Source: Margaritifera margaritifera | Lineage: Eukaryota; Mollusca; Bivalvia; Unionida; Margaritiferidae | NCBI GenBank assembly: GCA_029931535.1 | Contig: JAQPZY010001347.1 | Span: 1,275,501 to 1,339,500 of the forward strand | Reading direction: 5' to 3' | Length of the DNA: 64,000 nucleotides | In this document: positions 50,828 to 63,240 of the stretch, piece by piece | Position numbering within the stretch: position 1 is the stretch's first letter | Layout: every line of letters begins with the position of its first letter | Made by a program: the position numbers and the translations under genes | The notes under the pieces: model-generated | The model's database searches: none | Seen by the model: the letters and a program-made list of their open reading frames with translations, nothing else | What the model was told of the DNA's origin: nothing

Positions 50828-53800
50828 ATGAAAATCTTTGAACCGTATTTTAAGAAGATCGTTATTAGACACATTAGGAAATTTGGTTCTGTCAAAGTAC
50901 AGCCAGACTTAATGATACAACTTATGAAGAGACCCACCCGGCATAGTACAGAAATTATTACCTTAGAACAAGACATGAATATAACGAACATAGGTGAAGT
51001 AAACCATGCAATTGAATATTTATTTAACAATTTATATACCAAATGTTGACTGGAAGTAAGCAAAGAACAAGATGGATGTTTGAGAGGCTCGAATATTTAA
51101 CATTGCACATTGATAGCTATCAACTGCTCAGGGGAAACTCATTTAAAGATTTGCCGTAATGATTTCAGAAGAAAAAGGCCTGTACAGTGGATAAACACAG
51201 ATTACAGTAATTGGTTAAATAGATGTCTGGTGAAAATAGAGACTATTGCAAACATTTAAAGTGAATTTGATATCTCTATAAATGTGTATGAAATATTGGA
51301 AGGGGAAGACAGCGATATGGAGAGAAACTACATTAAACGGGTTAGAGTAACTGAGGCGGAGAAGTCAGACAGGTTGATATCTTGATCATATATGCTTCAA
51401 AAGATGTTACGCAATTTCAGCGTGGTAGTACTAATATTGCACAGAACTCCTTCGGAGATAATTGCAAATATGGAACGCACCATTACGTTGGAATAAAAGA
51501 TTAAGCAAAGCTGGTGTCATCACAGATAAATAGACATAACGGGCAGAAATATATCCTTCAATTGCTTCAATACACAAGAAATATTTTATTTGAACATCAA
51601 AGACTTTCTTATAGTGTAAATAAATCGATAAAGATAATGCCTCTAAAAGATATAGGCATAACTTTTAAAAAGTATTACCATCAATTAAAGGTTCCATATG
51701 GGTTTTTTTTTAATTTTAAAAGTATCATCGTACCAAAGACACAAAATTATGATTGTGCTATGCTACAATCATATATATCATGGACAATGCAAAAATCTAA
51801 ATACAGTCCATCAAGGTTTTGATTTTAAGTCAAGTCAATTCATAAATGTTATAGATCAATCGCTTGCAGAGGTACTGATTGCATTCAGGTGTTTTACAAC
51901 GGGTTGGGTAGCATCGCAAAACTAGCGCGCGACGAATTAAGACACAATAATGCTAAACCCATGGTGTTAACAGAGGATTACAAAAAAACATTTCCAACTC
52001 AACATACAATATATGTGAGAAAAGATATTTAAAGTCAAGGTTGGCGAAGGCGAACCGCCCAAAGTGAGTGACGGCAAAGCTCGTGCCCACTAAGTCCCAC
52101 AAAGTACGCGACCACGACCACTTTATAGGCAAGTACGGAGGAGCTGCTGATAACGAATGTAATTTGAATTTTAGATACTCAAAATATATCCCACTATTCA
52201 TTCACGATTTGTTCGGTTATGGTAGTCACTTATTCATCAAGACACTTGTAAAATGATCAGTATAAGGAGATAAAAATCATACATAATAAGTATTTCAGAG
52301 TTGATAATTTCATGACAGATCATAAGGAAATAACAGATAAGAAAGCAGCTGGGTTTGTGTATAGCGTTAGATTTATGAGACAATCATTAGAGTAGCTGGC
52401 TAAAAACTTAAGTGATGAAAAAGTTACAGAAACGTTGAAACATTTTGGATAGATGAAATCCACATATTTGAGGAAAGACCTTTACTCATACGAATACACA
52501 GATGGTTTTGAAAGGTTGAATGAAACATTAATATAATACAAACATAAATCTACTCATCACTTATCGGTTACAACCTATCAAATGGCTATTATCAGAACGT
52601 ACATTATGTGACTTCACACTTATTTCAAAGATTAGGTGATTTACATGACAATTACGTACAAAACTGTTTTTGAATTTTGTGTGACATTTTTGAAGAGTTT
52701 CGTAATGTGTATATGGCAAATTATAAGATAGACCCCTGCAAACTATTATAGTGCACCAGGACTAGTTCATGATGCGTGTTTAAAGATATTGGGTCTAGAA
52801 CTTGAGCGTTTGACAGACTGCGATATATATCTGATGATTGAAAGTGAAATTCTTGGCGGAATTAGTATGATGCCACATAGATACGCAAAAGCAAATAAGA
52901 CATATTACGCTGATAATGAAGGAAAAATGAACATGAAAAGATGACGGGGAGACAAAACTGAAATGATATATCATGTACCAGGGGAGTTAGATGAGACAAA
53001 ACTGAAATGATATATCATGTACCAGGGGAGTTAGATGAGACAAAACTGAAATGATATATCATGTACCAGGGGAGCTAGATGAGACAAAACTGAAATGATA
53101 TATCATGTACCAGGGGAGTTAGATGAGACAAAACTGAAATGATATATCATGTACCAGGGAAGTTAGATGAGACAAAACTGAAATGATATATCAATTACCA
53201 GGGGAGTTAGATGAGACAAAACTGAAATGATATATCATGTATCAGGGGAGTTAGATGAGACAAAACTGAAATGATATATCATGTACCAGGGGTCAACAAA
53301 TCTTTAAGGTTAAGCCATGAGACAATAAATGCCGTTAAATAATTTCAGATGGTCAACAAATTAGATGGGGGAGAGAGAGAAAATCTGTTTGTAATACCAC
53401 ATTCCAGTGATATTGATTGCATATTAGAAGTAAATTTGGAGATTCCACTACATTTCGATGCTCACTGTAAAGACCACCCAGTAACACTGAAAAGCAAGAA
53501 CCAAGCCAATATTATTTATGTCTCTTGCAAAGTATTTTTTATTAAGGATGACCAAGGTACAAAACAAACAGTACCAAAATTGCTATCCACATTGAGAAAC
53601 CAAAGCAGTGCTCCAATCACTATATAAACCTAAAGATTTATGTGCAGTTGATCTTCAAACTTAAAAAAATATATAAAGAGTTTTATTTTTTGAACAGCTT
53701 CAACTTTACATAGAGCTCATCACAAGTCTGAAACAAAAAGCTAATGATTTCGAGAAAGGCTTTTTAAATTAACAAATAACAATGTAATTGGTAAACAGAT

Positions 53801-54190
53801 GGAAAACCTCAGAAAGAGAAGAACAGTTCAGTTATATGCAGATGAAAATACATTTTTCAAATGACAAAAGACATATAATTTACCAGGAGAATGAGTGTTG
53901 ACTTAGTGTGAGTCTGTCTGAAAAAAAAGATAAGAAAATCAAATTAACCAGGTCAGCTTACTGTGGATTTACAGTGTTATCTTTATCCAAATGGTTGTTT
54001 TCCAAATTTTTCTAAAACAAGCAGAAAAACAGATACTTCGATAAAATGAGACTATATGTATAACTAACACAGATTCATGTTGAGACAGAAAGCTTTTATA
54101 GCGATATGAAAGAGAACATACATTTTTTAAACACTAGAGAATATCCAAAGGACAACGTGTTTGGTTTGACAATACCTGGAGCTTTTAACG
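50828..54190 (+). pseudogene. Decayed protein-primed family B DNA polymerase (pPolB), copy A
   Basis: The pieces follow the order of the viral/Polinton DNA polymerase B family. (1) An N-terminal block with FERLEYLTLHIDSYQLLRG, about 51076-51140. (2) The exonuclease entry, about 51640-51735, ending in GFFFNFKSI where the family has an acidic Exo I motif (Y-x-D-F-E-S). (3) RDHDHFIGKYGGAADNECN, about 52107-52163. (4) The segment from about 52760 with APGLVHDACLKILGLELERL and GGISMMPHRYAKANK. (5) ILEVNLEIP, about 53424-53450. (6) Motif-B-like remnants, about 53750-53820. (7) VETESFYSDMKENIHFL, about 54078-54128. They lie in different frames with many stops. Total length (3.36 kb) fits a full gene. 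Motif A is replaced by a 44-bp repeat. No function is possible. It is an old element or virus-related remnant. Confidence 0.88.
52951..53300. repeat. 44-bp minisatellite inside polymerase pseudogene A, about 8 copies
   Basis: GACAAAACTGAAATGATATA-TCATGTACCAGGGGAGTTAGATGA starts at 52951, 52995, 53039, 53083, 53127, 53171, 53215 and 53259. It occupies the place where motif A is expected, and its unit includes text that could come from the polymerase segment just before that motif. Confidence 0.97.
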
Positions 54191-54247
54191 ATCAAAGTAC
54201 TATATGGGTTAATGCTAATTATCATTACGGTCGCCATCTTGAAAGTA

Positions 54248-54480
54248 TGGGAGTCTGGGGACAGTGGGAATTCAAAGCTAAGGTGTCTATAAGTTTAACA
54301 TGTTAGTGGGAGTCTGGGGTCAAGGGATTTAACATTAAGAAATTAACATGACATTCCTCTTGACACATACATTGTTTTTGTTTTTGATACAAACGTGATA
54401 TTCTGGGATCAAGGGAAAAGATAATGTTAAAAATTCCCATAGCTTTAACATGTGAGTAGGAGTTTGGGGTCAATGGAGAA
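54248..54480. repeat. Degenerate GGGAGTCTGGGG repeats
   Basis: Three diverged copies of a segment with TTTAACATGT-AGTGGGAGTCTGGGGTCAAGGG (near 54248, 54292 and 54447). Confidence 0.7.
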
Positions 54481-56169
54481 AGCATTCACCATTTTACTAA
54501 TCAACACTCTTTTGCATTGTAAAATTAATGTGAATGTTTACTAAGTTTTCTACCAAGTTCAAATCCAAGTGAATATTTTGGTTTTTGTGTGAAGTTACCT
54601 TTTCATGTTCTTGCATTTCGTTTTTGCTAACTTCTATTTATTTGCACTGAAATTCGAAAAGTTAACTAAACATGGAGTCAGATATGCTAAAAAAGGACAG
54701 TTGGAAGATGGTTCACAATGTTACTTTGAAATCTAATATAAGAAATAAAGAGACGGGTTTTAAGACATGTTTAAGATATGGATACGTTATAAGAAAAAAA
54801 ATCATCATAACTAGGTCTAAAATACACTGTTACTGCAAAATTAATGTGAAATGTTGCTATTCCAATGGTACAATTTCAAACAGCTACTTCATATGCTGAG
54901 TAACTTTGTGATGTTTACTACATCTTCAGTTTGTACTGTAAATTTCGCCATACACAAATCTGTATGTTTATCCACATCAAGGATGTAATTTATTCCTTCT
55001 TCTTACTGCACAGTGTTGATCATATTACTTTCAAAGCTGTTGCCGCCTATTTCAATGTTATCATCAGAGGATGTACTCAGGAAATCTGCATCTTTAATAG
55101 AATATTGCAGGATCGTTTTTATCTTGGAAATCAACAAATCAACATATTTATTCTCTTACATGTTATTTCGTAACATAACAAACTTTGATCATACTTTTAT
55201 CCCATGTAGATCTGTAAACAAAGACACATTATCTCTTGTAACCGAGATCGTTGTTTTTATGTTAAACTCATGAAATATTTCTATCACCTCTCTGAAACTC
55301 TTGAGTTTATCACAATATAGCTGTGTGCCATTATGTATGTTGTGTATACGATTCCCATTCAATACACAAACAAGAAATTAGAGTGTGTTCCAGGGACTTG
55401 TAAATATTTTCTTTTTATAAAGTACCAATGGTCCAGGGACTCGAGCGTATTTTGCTTTCAAAAATAAGTGATCGAGCAATATTAGAGTAGTTTTGTAATT
55501 GAGAGCGCTGGATTTAGAACTTTTTGATGTAGTAGTTGTTTTGTTTTTTTGTTTTATTTTTAGGGGGGGGGGTTGTTGGCGTGCTCTTAACAAAATTGTA
55601 ACATTTAAAAAAGTTAGTGGTGCAGCACTCTCAGTTACTAAGTTATGATATAATAAAGACATATTTATATATACTAAAGATACGTTTTTGAGACAGAGGG
55701 AGAGAGAGACAGACAGACAGAGAGAGAGATTTTCTCTATTCTGTCAAGGACTTGGATCATAAGACAAACAATATTCCCATTTTTGTCCCATATATTTCCT
55801 TACTTTTAAACATTTTGACGTTTTTAAGTGAGGAATTGATTTTTGATTTTATATATTTGCATCTATAATTGATCTGTTTGGCACTGACCATTATGACGTT
55901 AACATGGTTTTGATATCGCCGATAATTTTGAAACAGACATGCAAGCAATTGAAAATTATTTCCAGTTTATACTTCTCTGCAACTACCTTAACTCCAACTT
56001 CTTGCAAGTGCCAATCGATTTTAAAAATGAGATAATTGCATTTCCATTCTTATATTGTATCATGTGCATTGAGATTCTGGGGGTTGCGATACGATATAGA
56101 GTATCTTGATAACAAATATAGCTCATTCTGATAAGTATCACTATATAGTTTCATTTCTATTCTCATTAG
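54481..56169. other. Spacer, nothing recognised
   Basis: AT-rich. A G-run at about 55564 and a GA-rich tract at 55696-55730. Short frames at 54672-54899 and 54931-55273 show no domain. Confidence 0.45.
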
Positions 56170-56391
56170 GACTCAGGGCTTGGAACCAGATTGAATAGTG
56201 AAAATGGGATAATCTCAATCCAACTCTCAGTCCATCTCAGACTCTACCTCGAATGCCACGACATTCGGTAACTCAACTCTGAAAGCAGTATCGTGTTCGA
56301 GGCACCAGGGAACGGTCTACCCGCCGGCCAACTGCAGATCTTGCTTCCGCTACTTTTGGCGCTTAGTATTTTGTGGCTCAATCCTCTTTGC
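56170..56391 (+). other. Less AT-rich segment flanked by splice-like signals
   Basis: A pyrimidine-rich tract and CATTAG precede 56170, and GCC|GTAAGC follows 56391. One frame is open across it except for a TAA near 56270; another is open from about 56210 and rich in Cys and hydrophobic residues. No protein recognised. Could be an exon remnant. Confidence 0.2.
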
Positions 56392-56443
56392 CGTAAGCGT
56401 AAGACAGTACCTCCTAATTTTATTTCCTTATTTTTGGTGTGTA

Positions 56444-56635
<192 letters not shown>

Positions 56636-56775
56636 ACAGAGATAATTTTAACTCGTCGCCTATTGTTAATCTAACCTGGGTCTGCCAGTTGTGGGTCGCA
56701 TCACCTTGCATACACTCACCAATCCCCATACCCTACGACTTACCGCACATCCCCCAGAATATAGGCCAAATTTGT

Positions 56776-56784
56776 TATATAAAA
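56776..56784 (+). promoter_or_regulatory. TATA-like box upstream of candidate small gene
   Basis: TATATAAAA 75 bp before the ATG at 56851, with a full CRE palindrome TGACGTCA at 56803-56810 close to where transcription would begin. TATA-like words are common in this AT-rich DNA. Confidence 0.25.
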
Positions 56785-56850
56785 TATCCAACAAACGTTC
56801 CGTGACGTCATTCATTTCATCTCTGTTCATTGCGTTCATAGGTCGTGTCT

Positions 56851-56979
56851 ATGATAAAATTCCCTGTCCTCACCCTGCCCTTCATCATGTGTGCGCCTTT
56901 TCATAAGTCTGATAGTCAAGTCAAGCTGAAGTTTTTCAGAACCAAAATGACGGATTTTTCGAATTATGGCTTTTTTCAG
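56851..56979 (+). CDS. Candidate small secreted protein, exon 1
   Basis: From the ATG, 43 codons begin MIKFPVLTLPFIMCA, a plausible signal peptide, and end TTTTTTCAG|GTATGG in phase 0. An in-frame TAG lies 12 bp upstream of the ATG. Exons at 58712-58737 and 59329-59428 join in phase to give an 84-residue protein with a Cys at the C-terminus. No family is recognised. Phase agreement over two junctions is suggestive, but short exons can match by chance. Confidence 0.25.
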
Positions 56980-57270
56980 GTATGGTTCAGTGTGTTTTAA
57001 AATTCATACAAATATTGACTGTTGCCCCCGTAAAATATGTATTCGTTTGCATTTCTCCTTAAAGAATCTCTAAGGCTTTCAGTGATTATTCCGTTTACAT
57101 TTTGCTTATTTTAATACTTCACAATTCTTTACGACATTCTTATCGTATTAAAGGAGCATTTAGTTTTTTTCTAACACGTTTGGAATATATTAATCATTTA
57201 TAGAGCCCTGTAACTTTGATTTATTTACATATACTAATTTCAATATATTTTGCTACTCTTTAAATGTGTT

Positions 57271-57362
<92 letters not shown>
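57271..57362. repeat. (TA)n microsatellite
   Basis: About 45 TA units. Confidence 0.98.
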
Positions 57363-57365
<3 letters not shown>

Positions 57366-58152
57366 CAAAATTCCCAACTTAGTAGCTTGTGGGTAGTACA
57401 CTGGATAGAAACTGTTTTGAAATCCAACGATTATACCACTGAGCTAATTCAGTCATTCGCTATGACTGTATTTTCTAGTCTATGTGAAGACTGGTTTGCG
57501 CTGCATGCCGGATCGTGTTTCACTATCTCCCTGCATATGAATTAATTTAATCAGATATTAGTGTTTGTTCTGTTACGAATACTGTCTGTCTGTTATGTAT
57601 AACTTACTTGTCTTACTGATTTGTCTGAGAATGTTCTAGTAACGTCTGTGGCCCAGTATTCTCATGTATATAGAGTGACAGAAAGACAGAGACAGAGAGG
57701 TGTACATAGTAAGTAAAATAGTATAATTGGCATTTGAATTAATCGGTCAGTCATTCGCTTAAGTGAATGAAATCACAGACGATAATAAATCTGTTCTCAA
57801 TACATTGCTTATTCTTTTGGTTTGCTTGGTTTACGTATGCATTGTATTTCTCTCTATTGTTGACTATCATTCTTTCAGTCCTGCTTTGAATGTCTACTAC
57901 TAAATATTTTGAGTGTATATTTATTTTGGCATGCTGGTGGACATATCTCTATTTAATAGTCCTATCACATATACACAGAAACGTATAATCATCAAACTAT
58001 GGAATAATGTAAAAATACGTCTTTGGTCTACCCAAGTTAAGTTGGTTCCTAAATGAACAGTCTAGACAAAGCTGGTATCGATTATTTTTACGTTCCATCT
58101 CGATTGGTGATTTTTGTACCACAATTATAGCATTTTATAAATTCCATTTAAG
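57363..58152. other. Spacer, possible tRNA-like remnant
   Basis: On the minus strand near 57450, TTAGCTCAGTGGTATAATCG looks like a SINE or tRNA A-box region, but no B box was found. Otherwise nothing recognised. Confidence 0.4.
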
Positions 58153-58400
58153 GCAGTGGCCTCGCACTCAACAATGTTGTTTGTTTCACGCAGAGGTAAG
58201 GTAGGTGGCCTCGTGATCTCATGCATATACTGGTTTGTTTTTAAGCAGTAAGGTAGGTGGCCTCGTGCTGTCATGCACATACTTGGGGGTGGGGTGTACA
58301 TATTTAAGTAGGTGCCCTCTCACACTCAGTTGTATTTTATTTTTATGCGGTAGTAAAGTATGTGACCCCGTGCTGCCATCCACATATTGAAGGTTGGTGT
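58153..58400. repeat. ~60-bp degenerate minisatellite, about 4 copies
   Basis: AAGGTAGGTGGCCTCGTG-TGTCATGCACATA-type units with indels. Confidence 0.8.
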
Positions 58401-58459
58401 GCACAGCAGGTAAAGAATGAGATCACCATAGTGCAGTAATTTGAATTAATCAGTGAATC

Positions 58460-58462
58460 ATT

Positions 58463-58537
<75 letters not shown>

Positions 58538-58575
58538 TTTGCTGTGTATCGGGTTAAACTCACGCCAAAAAGATC
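58460..58575 (-). mobile_element. SINE tail, minus strand, with (AAAT)n
   Basis: On the minus strand GGCGTGAGTTTAACCCGATA-CACAGC runs into a long AAAT repeat. This is the typical end of a bivalve SINE family (GGCGT-TTAAAC then AAATAAATAAAT). The body is missing. Confidence 0.65.
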
Positions 58576-58711
58576 CAGCGATTTTAAATTTAACTAGGGT
58601 CCTCGTGTTGTCATTATTTACTTACTTCAGAAAAGTAGAAGAAAAAAATTATGCATTTCGATTTGCATATTAGTAGCATGGTCCATTTATGTCTCTCGTT
58701 TATACTTTCAG

Positions 58712-58737
58712 GTCGTTGAAGGTAAAATCAAAATGAG
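58712..58737 (+). CDS. Candidate small secreted protein, micro-exon 2
   Basis: 26 nt between TTATACTTTCAG and GTAGGC, reading VVEGKIKM plus two bases of an Arg codon, phase 0 in and phase 2 out. The sequence just upstream (58615-58700) is repeated at 60040-60120, so the acceptor may only be part of a repeat. Confidence 0.18.
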
Positions 58738-58753
58738 GTAGGCTTGCGATATT

Positions 58754-58755
<2 letters not shown>

Positions 58756-58785
<30 letters not shown>

Positions 58786-58924
58786 TGTATGTATGTATGT
58801 ATGTATGTATGTATGTATGTATGTATGTATGTATGTATGTATGTATGTATGTATGTATGTATGTATGTATGTATGTATGTATGTATGTATGCGAGCGTGC
58901 GTGCGTGCATGTATGTATGTATGT
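58756..58924. repeat. (GTAT)n microsatellite
   Basis: About 40 units with a short GCGAGCGTGCGTGCGTGC interruption near 58890. Confidence 0.98.
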
Positions 58925-59328
58925 AGGCTTATAAATTGTACTATCGTTAAGAATAAAAATAAAATGATAGGAAAACAAAACATGATTTAAATATCAGGCG
59001 CAATAAGAGAGAAGAAAATAAAGATAAAATTTCCAAGACTAGATAGATAGAACTAAAGATAAATCAACAAATACAGACTACAAATTTTAAACGTGTCTGT
59101 AAATTTAACGATGAGATTCACATTTAGATTGGGCGTCTCTTTACAATGTTTACATATTTACAAACAAAAGTAACAAATTTGGCCAGATCAAGTTCTTTTG
59201 ATGCTTTGATTCTTACTCCATAAATAAAATAATGGAAGCGTATGAAATAATAATTATTATTTTACGAAACAGTATTTTTGAAATGGGTGTAATATTAATT
59301 AAAATAGTGTCTGTTCGTTGTTTCACAG
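58925..59328. other. Spacer, nothing recognised
   Basis: AT-rich. No gene seen other than the candidate intron. Confidence 0.5.
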
Positions 59329-59428
59329 GTTTAACATCATAGATAAACAAATAGATGGAATGACTGCATTTTTGGAGGAAGCATCGCAAGCCGGGTATAA
59401 TATGCCCAATGGAAAAAACAAATGTTAA
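59329..59428 (+). CDS. Candidate small secreted protein, exon 3
   Basis: Acceptor CGTTGTTTCACAG, then 33 codons (FNIIDKQIDGMTAFLEEASQ and on) to TAA at 59426. The reading is not repeat-like. No AATAAA was seen close by. Confidence 0.25.
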
Positions 59429-59787
<359 letters not shown>

Positions 59788-60108
59788 CATTTCTTATGTA
59801 GGTAGGTATGCAAAAATGTTATTTAACTTATAAATTTGCAGTTGTTGGGTAATAGGTTTAGTACTTGCAAAGGAAATCTGAACTATATTATTTCATCACA
59901 TCTGTGAACGTTGACAACCATTTTATTGTATTTTGTCATCATCTGTTCGACGCATGCATAAATACCAACTATGAGCCAAAACTAACTTTAATTAAGAAGA
60001 TTTTTATTTTTGAAACTGCATGGTTTCTATAAGCTACCATAAGGTACATTTTTCAAGTAAAGAAGATATATTGATACTTTTCGATTTACATATTAGTAGA
60101 ATGATCTA

Positions 60109-61826
60109 TTGAAGTCTCTCTTGGTGCTTGTAGTGAATGTATTCAGGAAGGAACCTCCCTACGACACTGCCGGAAGTTTACAGAAGTCCTGGGCAGATCG
60201 TGTACGAATATTTCGTGCATGTCTGTGGCACGGACGTGAAACGTGTTATCCTAACCGAAAACGAACAAATTCTTATACTGGGTTTACCATGGAAGATCGA
60301 AGGAACTCACCAACGATACCAGAAGTTAGAGCCCAAGGATATTGCATGGTAGAAATGTGGGAACATGAATACGAACGACTTCGGAAAACGGACCCAAAAT
60401 TTCAAAGCGTCGTTAAAGACTACCTGTCATGGAAATCAAACCTTTGGACCCGAGCGACAGTGTGTTTGGAGGACGGACCAATAATACGCGTCTGTTGTTC
60501 GATGCATTTGAGTCTCAACAAGAGCAAATAACATATATTTACGTGTGTTCATTGCAGAGGCGTACTAAGGGTAAATGGCACCTGGGGCGAAGATGATGGC
60601 CCGAAGGACCAGAATACGAGGCCCGAATTTTTATCAGCTGTTTTGACGCCCCAAGACCTCTGGCGCCCGGGGCAACCGCCCCGTCCGCCCCCTACCCCTT
60701 GGGTCTGTAAATATTATCGATTACCGAGGGTCCATCCTGAAATTATCACAGAGCACATCTACCTTGGACATATTCGACAGCACGAAGGACTGTTTAAATA
60801 CAAAGTTCTTCCACTGACTTGTACCATCAGGGTTAAGTCATCATTACAATGGAAAAGCCACGACAACCAAGAGCGCGCTTTGGCAGGAACGCGGGTAAGT
60901 TTGGAATTGTTCTACGCTCTCGATCGTGGATAACAAGTTATTAAAAGTGTACAAAATATAGCACTTCACTACCACAGAACAATGCGAACAGGACGGATTG
61001 AATCCAGACAGTTTTTTTTAGGGATACGTCCATAAGTTCCTCAAATTGAAACATGACGTGAAAGAAAGATTGAAATCGATGGAATACGTTGAGCTTAACG
61101 AGAGAAGATGGTCTTTTTGCCAAAGTCGTGTTAAATTGTTTGTGGGGAAAACTAGTTCAACGTGCGATGATGCCTAAGACAGAATACTTTAAGTATCCAA
61201 GCAATTACTTTCAGTTGATAGACGATCAGGGAATACTCATGAAAGCACGTTGAAATCGTACGAGAAGATTTGATCATGGCGAATTACGAAGCGACGTTCA
61301 AGTTTGTCGAACCCAACGAGTTTGACAACGTGATTATTGCTTCTTATGTGACAGCCAACGCCCGCTTGAAATTGTACTTGGTTCTGGAACCTATAGGTGG
61401 ACCGCGTGCTTTGCTTTGACGCAGACAGCTGTATGTACATCGATAAACCTGGATGCTATCACCACCACATCGAAGACGAATGTTTAGGAGCGTGACGTCC
61501 CTAAGGTACCCTTCTCGATTTTGCCACTGGCTGAGTCAAGAATTACGGTTATTAGGTTACTTTACCGAAATAAGCACACTATAAACAAAGTGAAAGGATA
61601 CACACTGCTATTGTTCCAGTCAAGTCGTGAACCTTGATGTGCTGAAGCAAACATTGCAGTAAAGAAAATATAGACTTTCTCGACAAACCCTATGAGCCAC
61701 ACAAGATTACACGTTTGTCTGATCATCAAATGGCCAGTAAACCTTTGGAGAAAGTCTACCAAATCGTTTACGAGAAATAGGTATGACTTTACAATTACAA
61801 CAATGTACCTTACGGCTACCATCGAG
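60109..61826 (+). pseudogene. Decayed protein-primed family B DNA polymerase (pPolB), copy B
   Basis: The C-terminal half or more of a Polinton/Maverick-type polymerase. Visible blocks in order: ACLWHGRETCYPNR (60217-60258); VEMWEHEYERL (about 60340-60372); a segment with RVHPEIITEHIY (about 60729-60764); ERALAGTRVSLEL (about 60871-60909); AKVVLNCLWGKLVQRA (about 61119-61166), the motif-B region; NVIIASYVTANARLKLY (about 61327-61377); DADS at 61418-61429, where the catalytic motif C is normally D-T-D-S; and a C-terminal NNVPYGY (about 61799-61819). Several frameshifts and stops separate them, and a GC-rich MITE-like insertion sits at about 60555-60712. The N-terminal exonuclease part is missing. 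It is less AT-rich than its surroundings and clearly different from copy A in motif-B style, so probably a separate insertion. Confidence 0.88.
60555..60712. mobile_element. GC-rich MITE-like insertion in polymerase pseudogene B
   Basis: CAGAGGCGTACTAAGGG at the left and CCCCTTGGGTCTG at the right are imperfect inverted ends. Inside are GGCACCTGGGGCGAAG and GGCGCCCGGGGCAACCGCCC, phrases typical of widespread GC-rich MITEs. It splits a conserved block of the polymerase (text before 60555 reads up to YIYVCS). No clear target duplication was read. Confidence 0.65.
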
Positions 61827-61849
61827 TCCAAGGGATGAAACCGTTTTCA

Positions 61850-62340
61850 CCAGAGGCCTCGCATGTTTGTGTGCTTGTGCAAAAAAAATATCCCCCTATA
61901 TCCCCATCGCACATCCCTATGAATTTGTTTGTAAGTGTCATTGTGTGAATGTGTGTTGCAAAAGCAAAATATATACCCTCCTCCTCTTTTTGCATGTGCG
62001 ATTGCATGCGTGTGTATGTATGACAAAATTCTTCTATTTCCACTTCACCTTCTAATGTTAATTTGTTTGTAAGTGTGAATGGGTGTTGGTATTAAAAATA
62101 CCACTATGTTTCCTTCCCCTTCCTTTATCAATTTATTTGTAACTGTCTTTGTGCGATTGTGTGCTTGCATTATAAAATATCCCAAGTTTCCCTCCCCTTT
62201 TCCTTTTATGAGATTGTTTTCTATGTGTGTGAGTGCATAGGACAAATATATATTAATCAGTATACACTACTCTCCATATCCAACTTATCAATTTGCTTGT
62301 AGGTGTGAATTATGGATTGTAGGCATAAGTGTGTTTGTCA
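61850..62340. repeat. ~108-bp degenerate repeats, about 4 copies
   Basis: Each copy has AATTTGTTTGTAAGTGT-ATTGTGTG followed by AAAATAT-CCC and CTTCCCCTTCCTTT-like text. It starts just after the polymerase C-terminus. Confidence 0.75.
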
Positions 62341-62537
62341 TCATATCCCATCTCTCTTTTTTGTTAATTATAATGACAATAGTTTTTCTTTTTCGCTAAT
62401 TCATTTATTCATTCATTCTTTCATTCATTCATTAACTCATTCACTCAGTCATCTATAAAAACAATTTTATCTGAAATAACAACAAGTGTTAAATAGGGAT
62501 TGCGTTGGCGATTTACCCTTCATTCCCTTTTTATCCA
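62341..62537. repeat. (ATTC)n and flanks
   Basis: ATTCATTC runs at about 62399-62452 with small variants. Confidence 0.85.
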
Positions 62538-63240
62538 GCTACGAATAAAATTATTTTATAAGTACATATACTCTTTTTATCCAGCTACGAATACAATTAT
62601 TTTATAAGTACCGATACTCTTTTATCCAACTATGAATACAATTATTGTATTATTACAGATACTCTTAATACAATTATTTTATAAGTACAGATACTCTTAA
62701 TACAATTACTTTATAAGTACATATACTCTTAATACAATCATTTTATTATTAAGATACTCTTAATACTATAACTTTATAAGTACAGATACTCTTAATACAA
62801 TTATTTTATAAGTACAGATACTCTTAATACAATTTTTTTATAAGTACAGATACTCTTAATACAATTACTTTATAAGTACAGATACTCTTAATACAATTAC
62901 TTTATAAGTACAGATACTCTTAATACAATTATTTTATGATTACAGATACTCTTAATACAATTATTTTATGATTACAGATACTCTTAATACAATTATTTTA
63001 TAAGTACAGATACTCTTGATACAGTTACTTTATAAGTACAGATACTCTTAATACAATTATTTTATAAGTACAGATACTCTTAATACAATTATTTTATAAG
63101 TACAGATACCCTTAATACAATTATTTTATAAGTACAGATACTCTTAATACAATTATTTTATAAGTACAGATACCCTTAATACAATTATTTTATAAGTACG
63201 GATACTCTTAATACAATTATTTTATAAGTACAGATACTCT
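62538..63240. repeat. 32-bp minisatellite, about 21 copies
   Basis: GATACTCTTAATACAATTAT-TTTATAAGTACA units. The left copies are more diverged (with ATCCAGCTACGAATA) and the right ones are homogeneous. Confidence 0.97.

Noticed and set aside
57376..57455. tRNA-like A box on the minus strand
   Set aside because: No B box or cloverleaf could be drawn; at most a worn SINE head.
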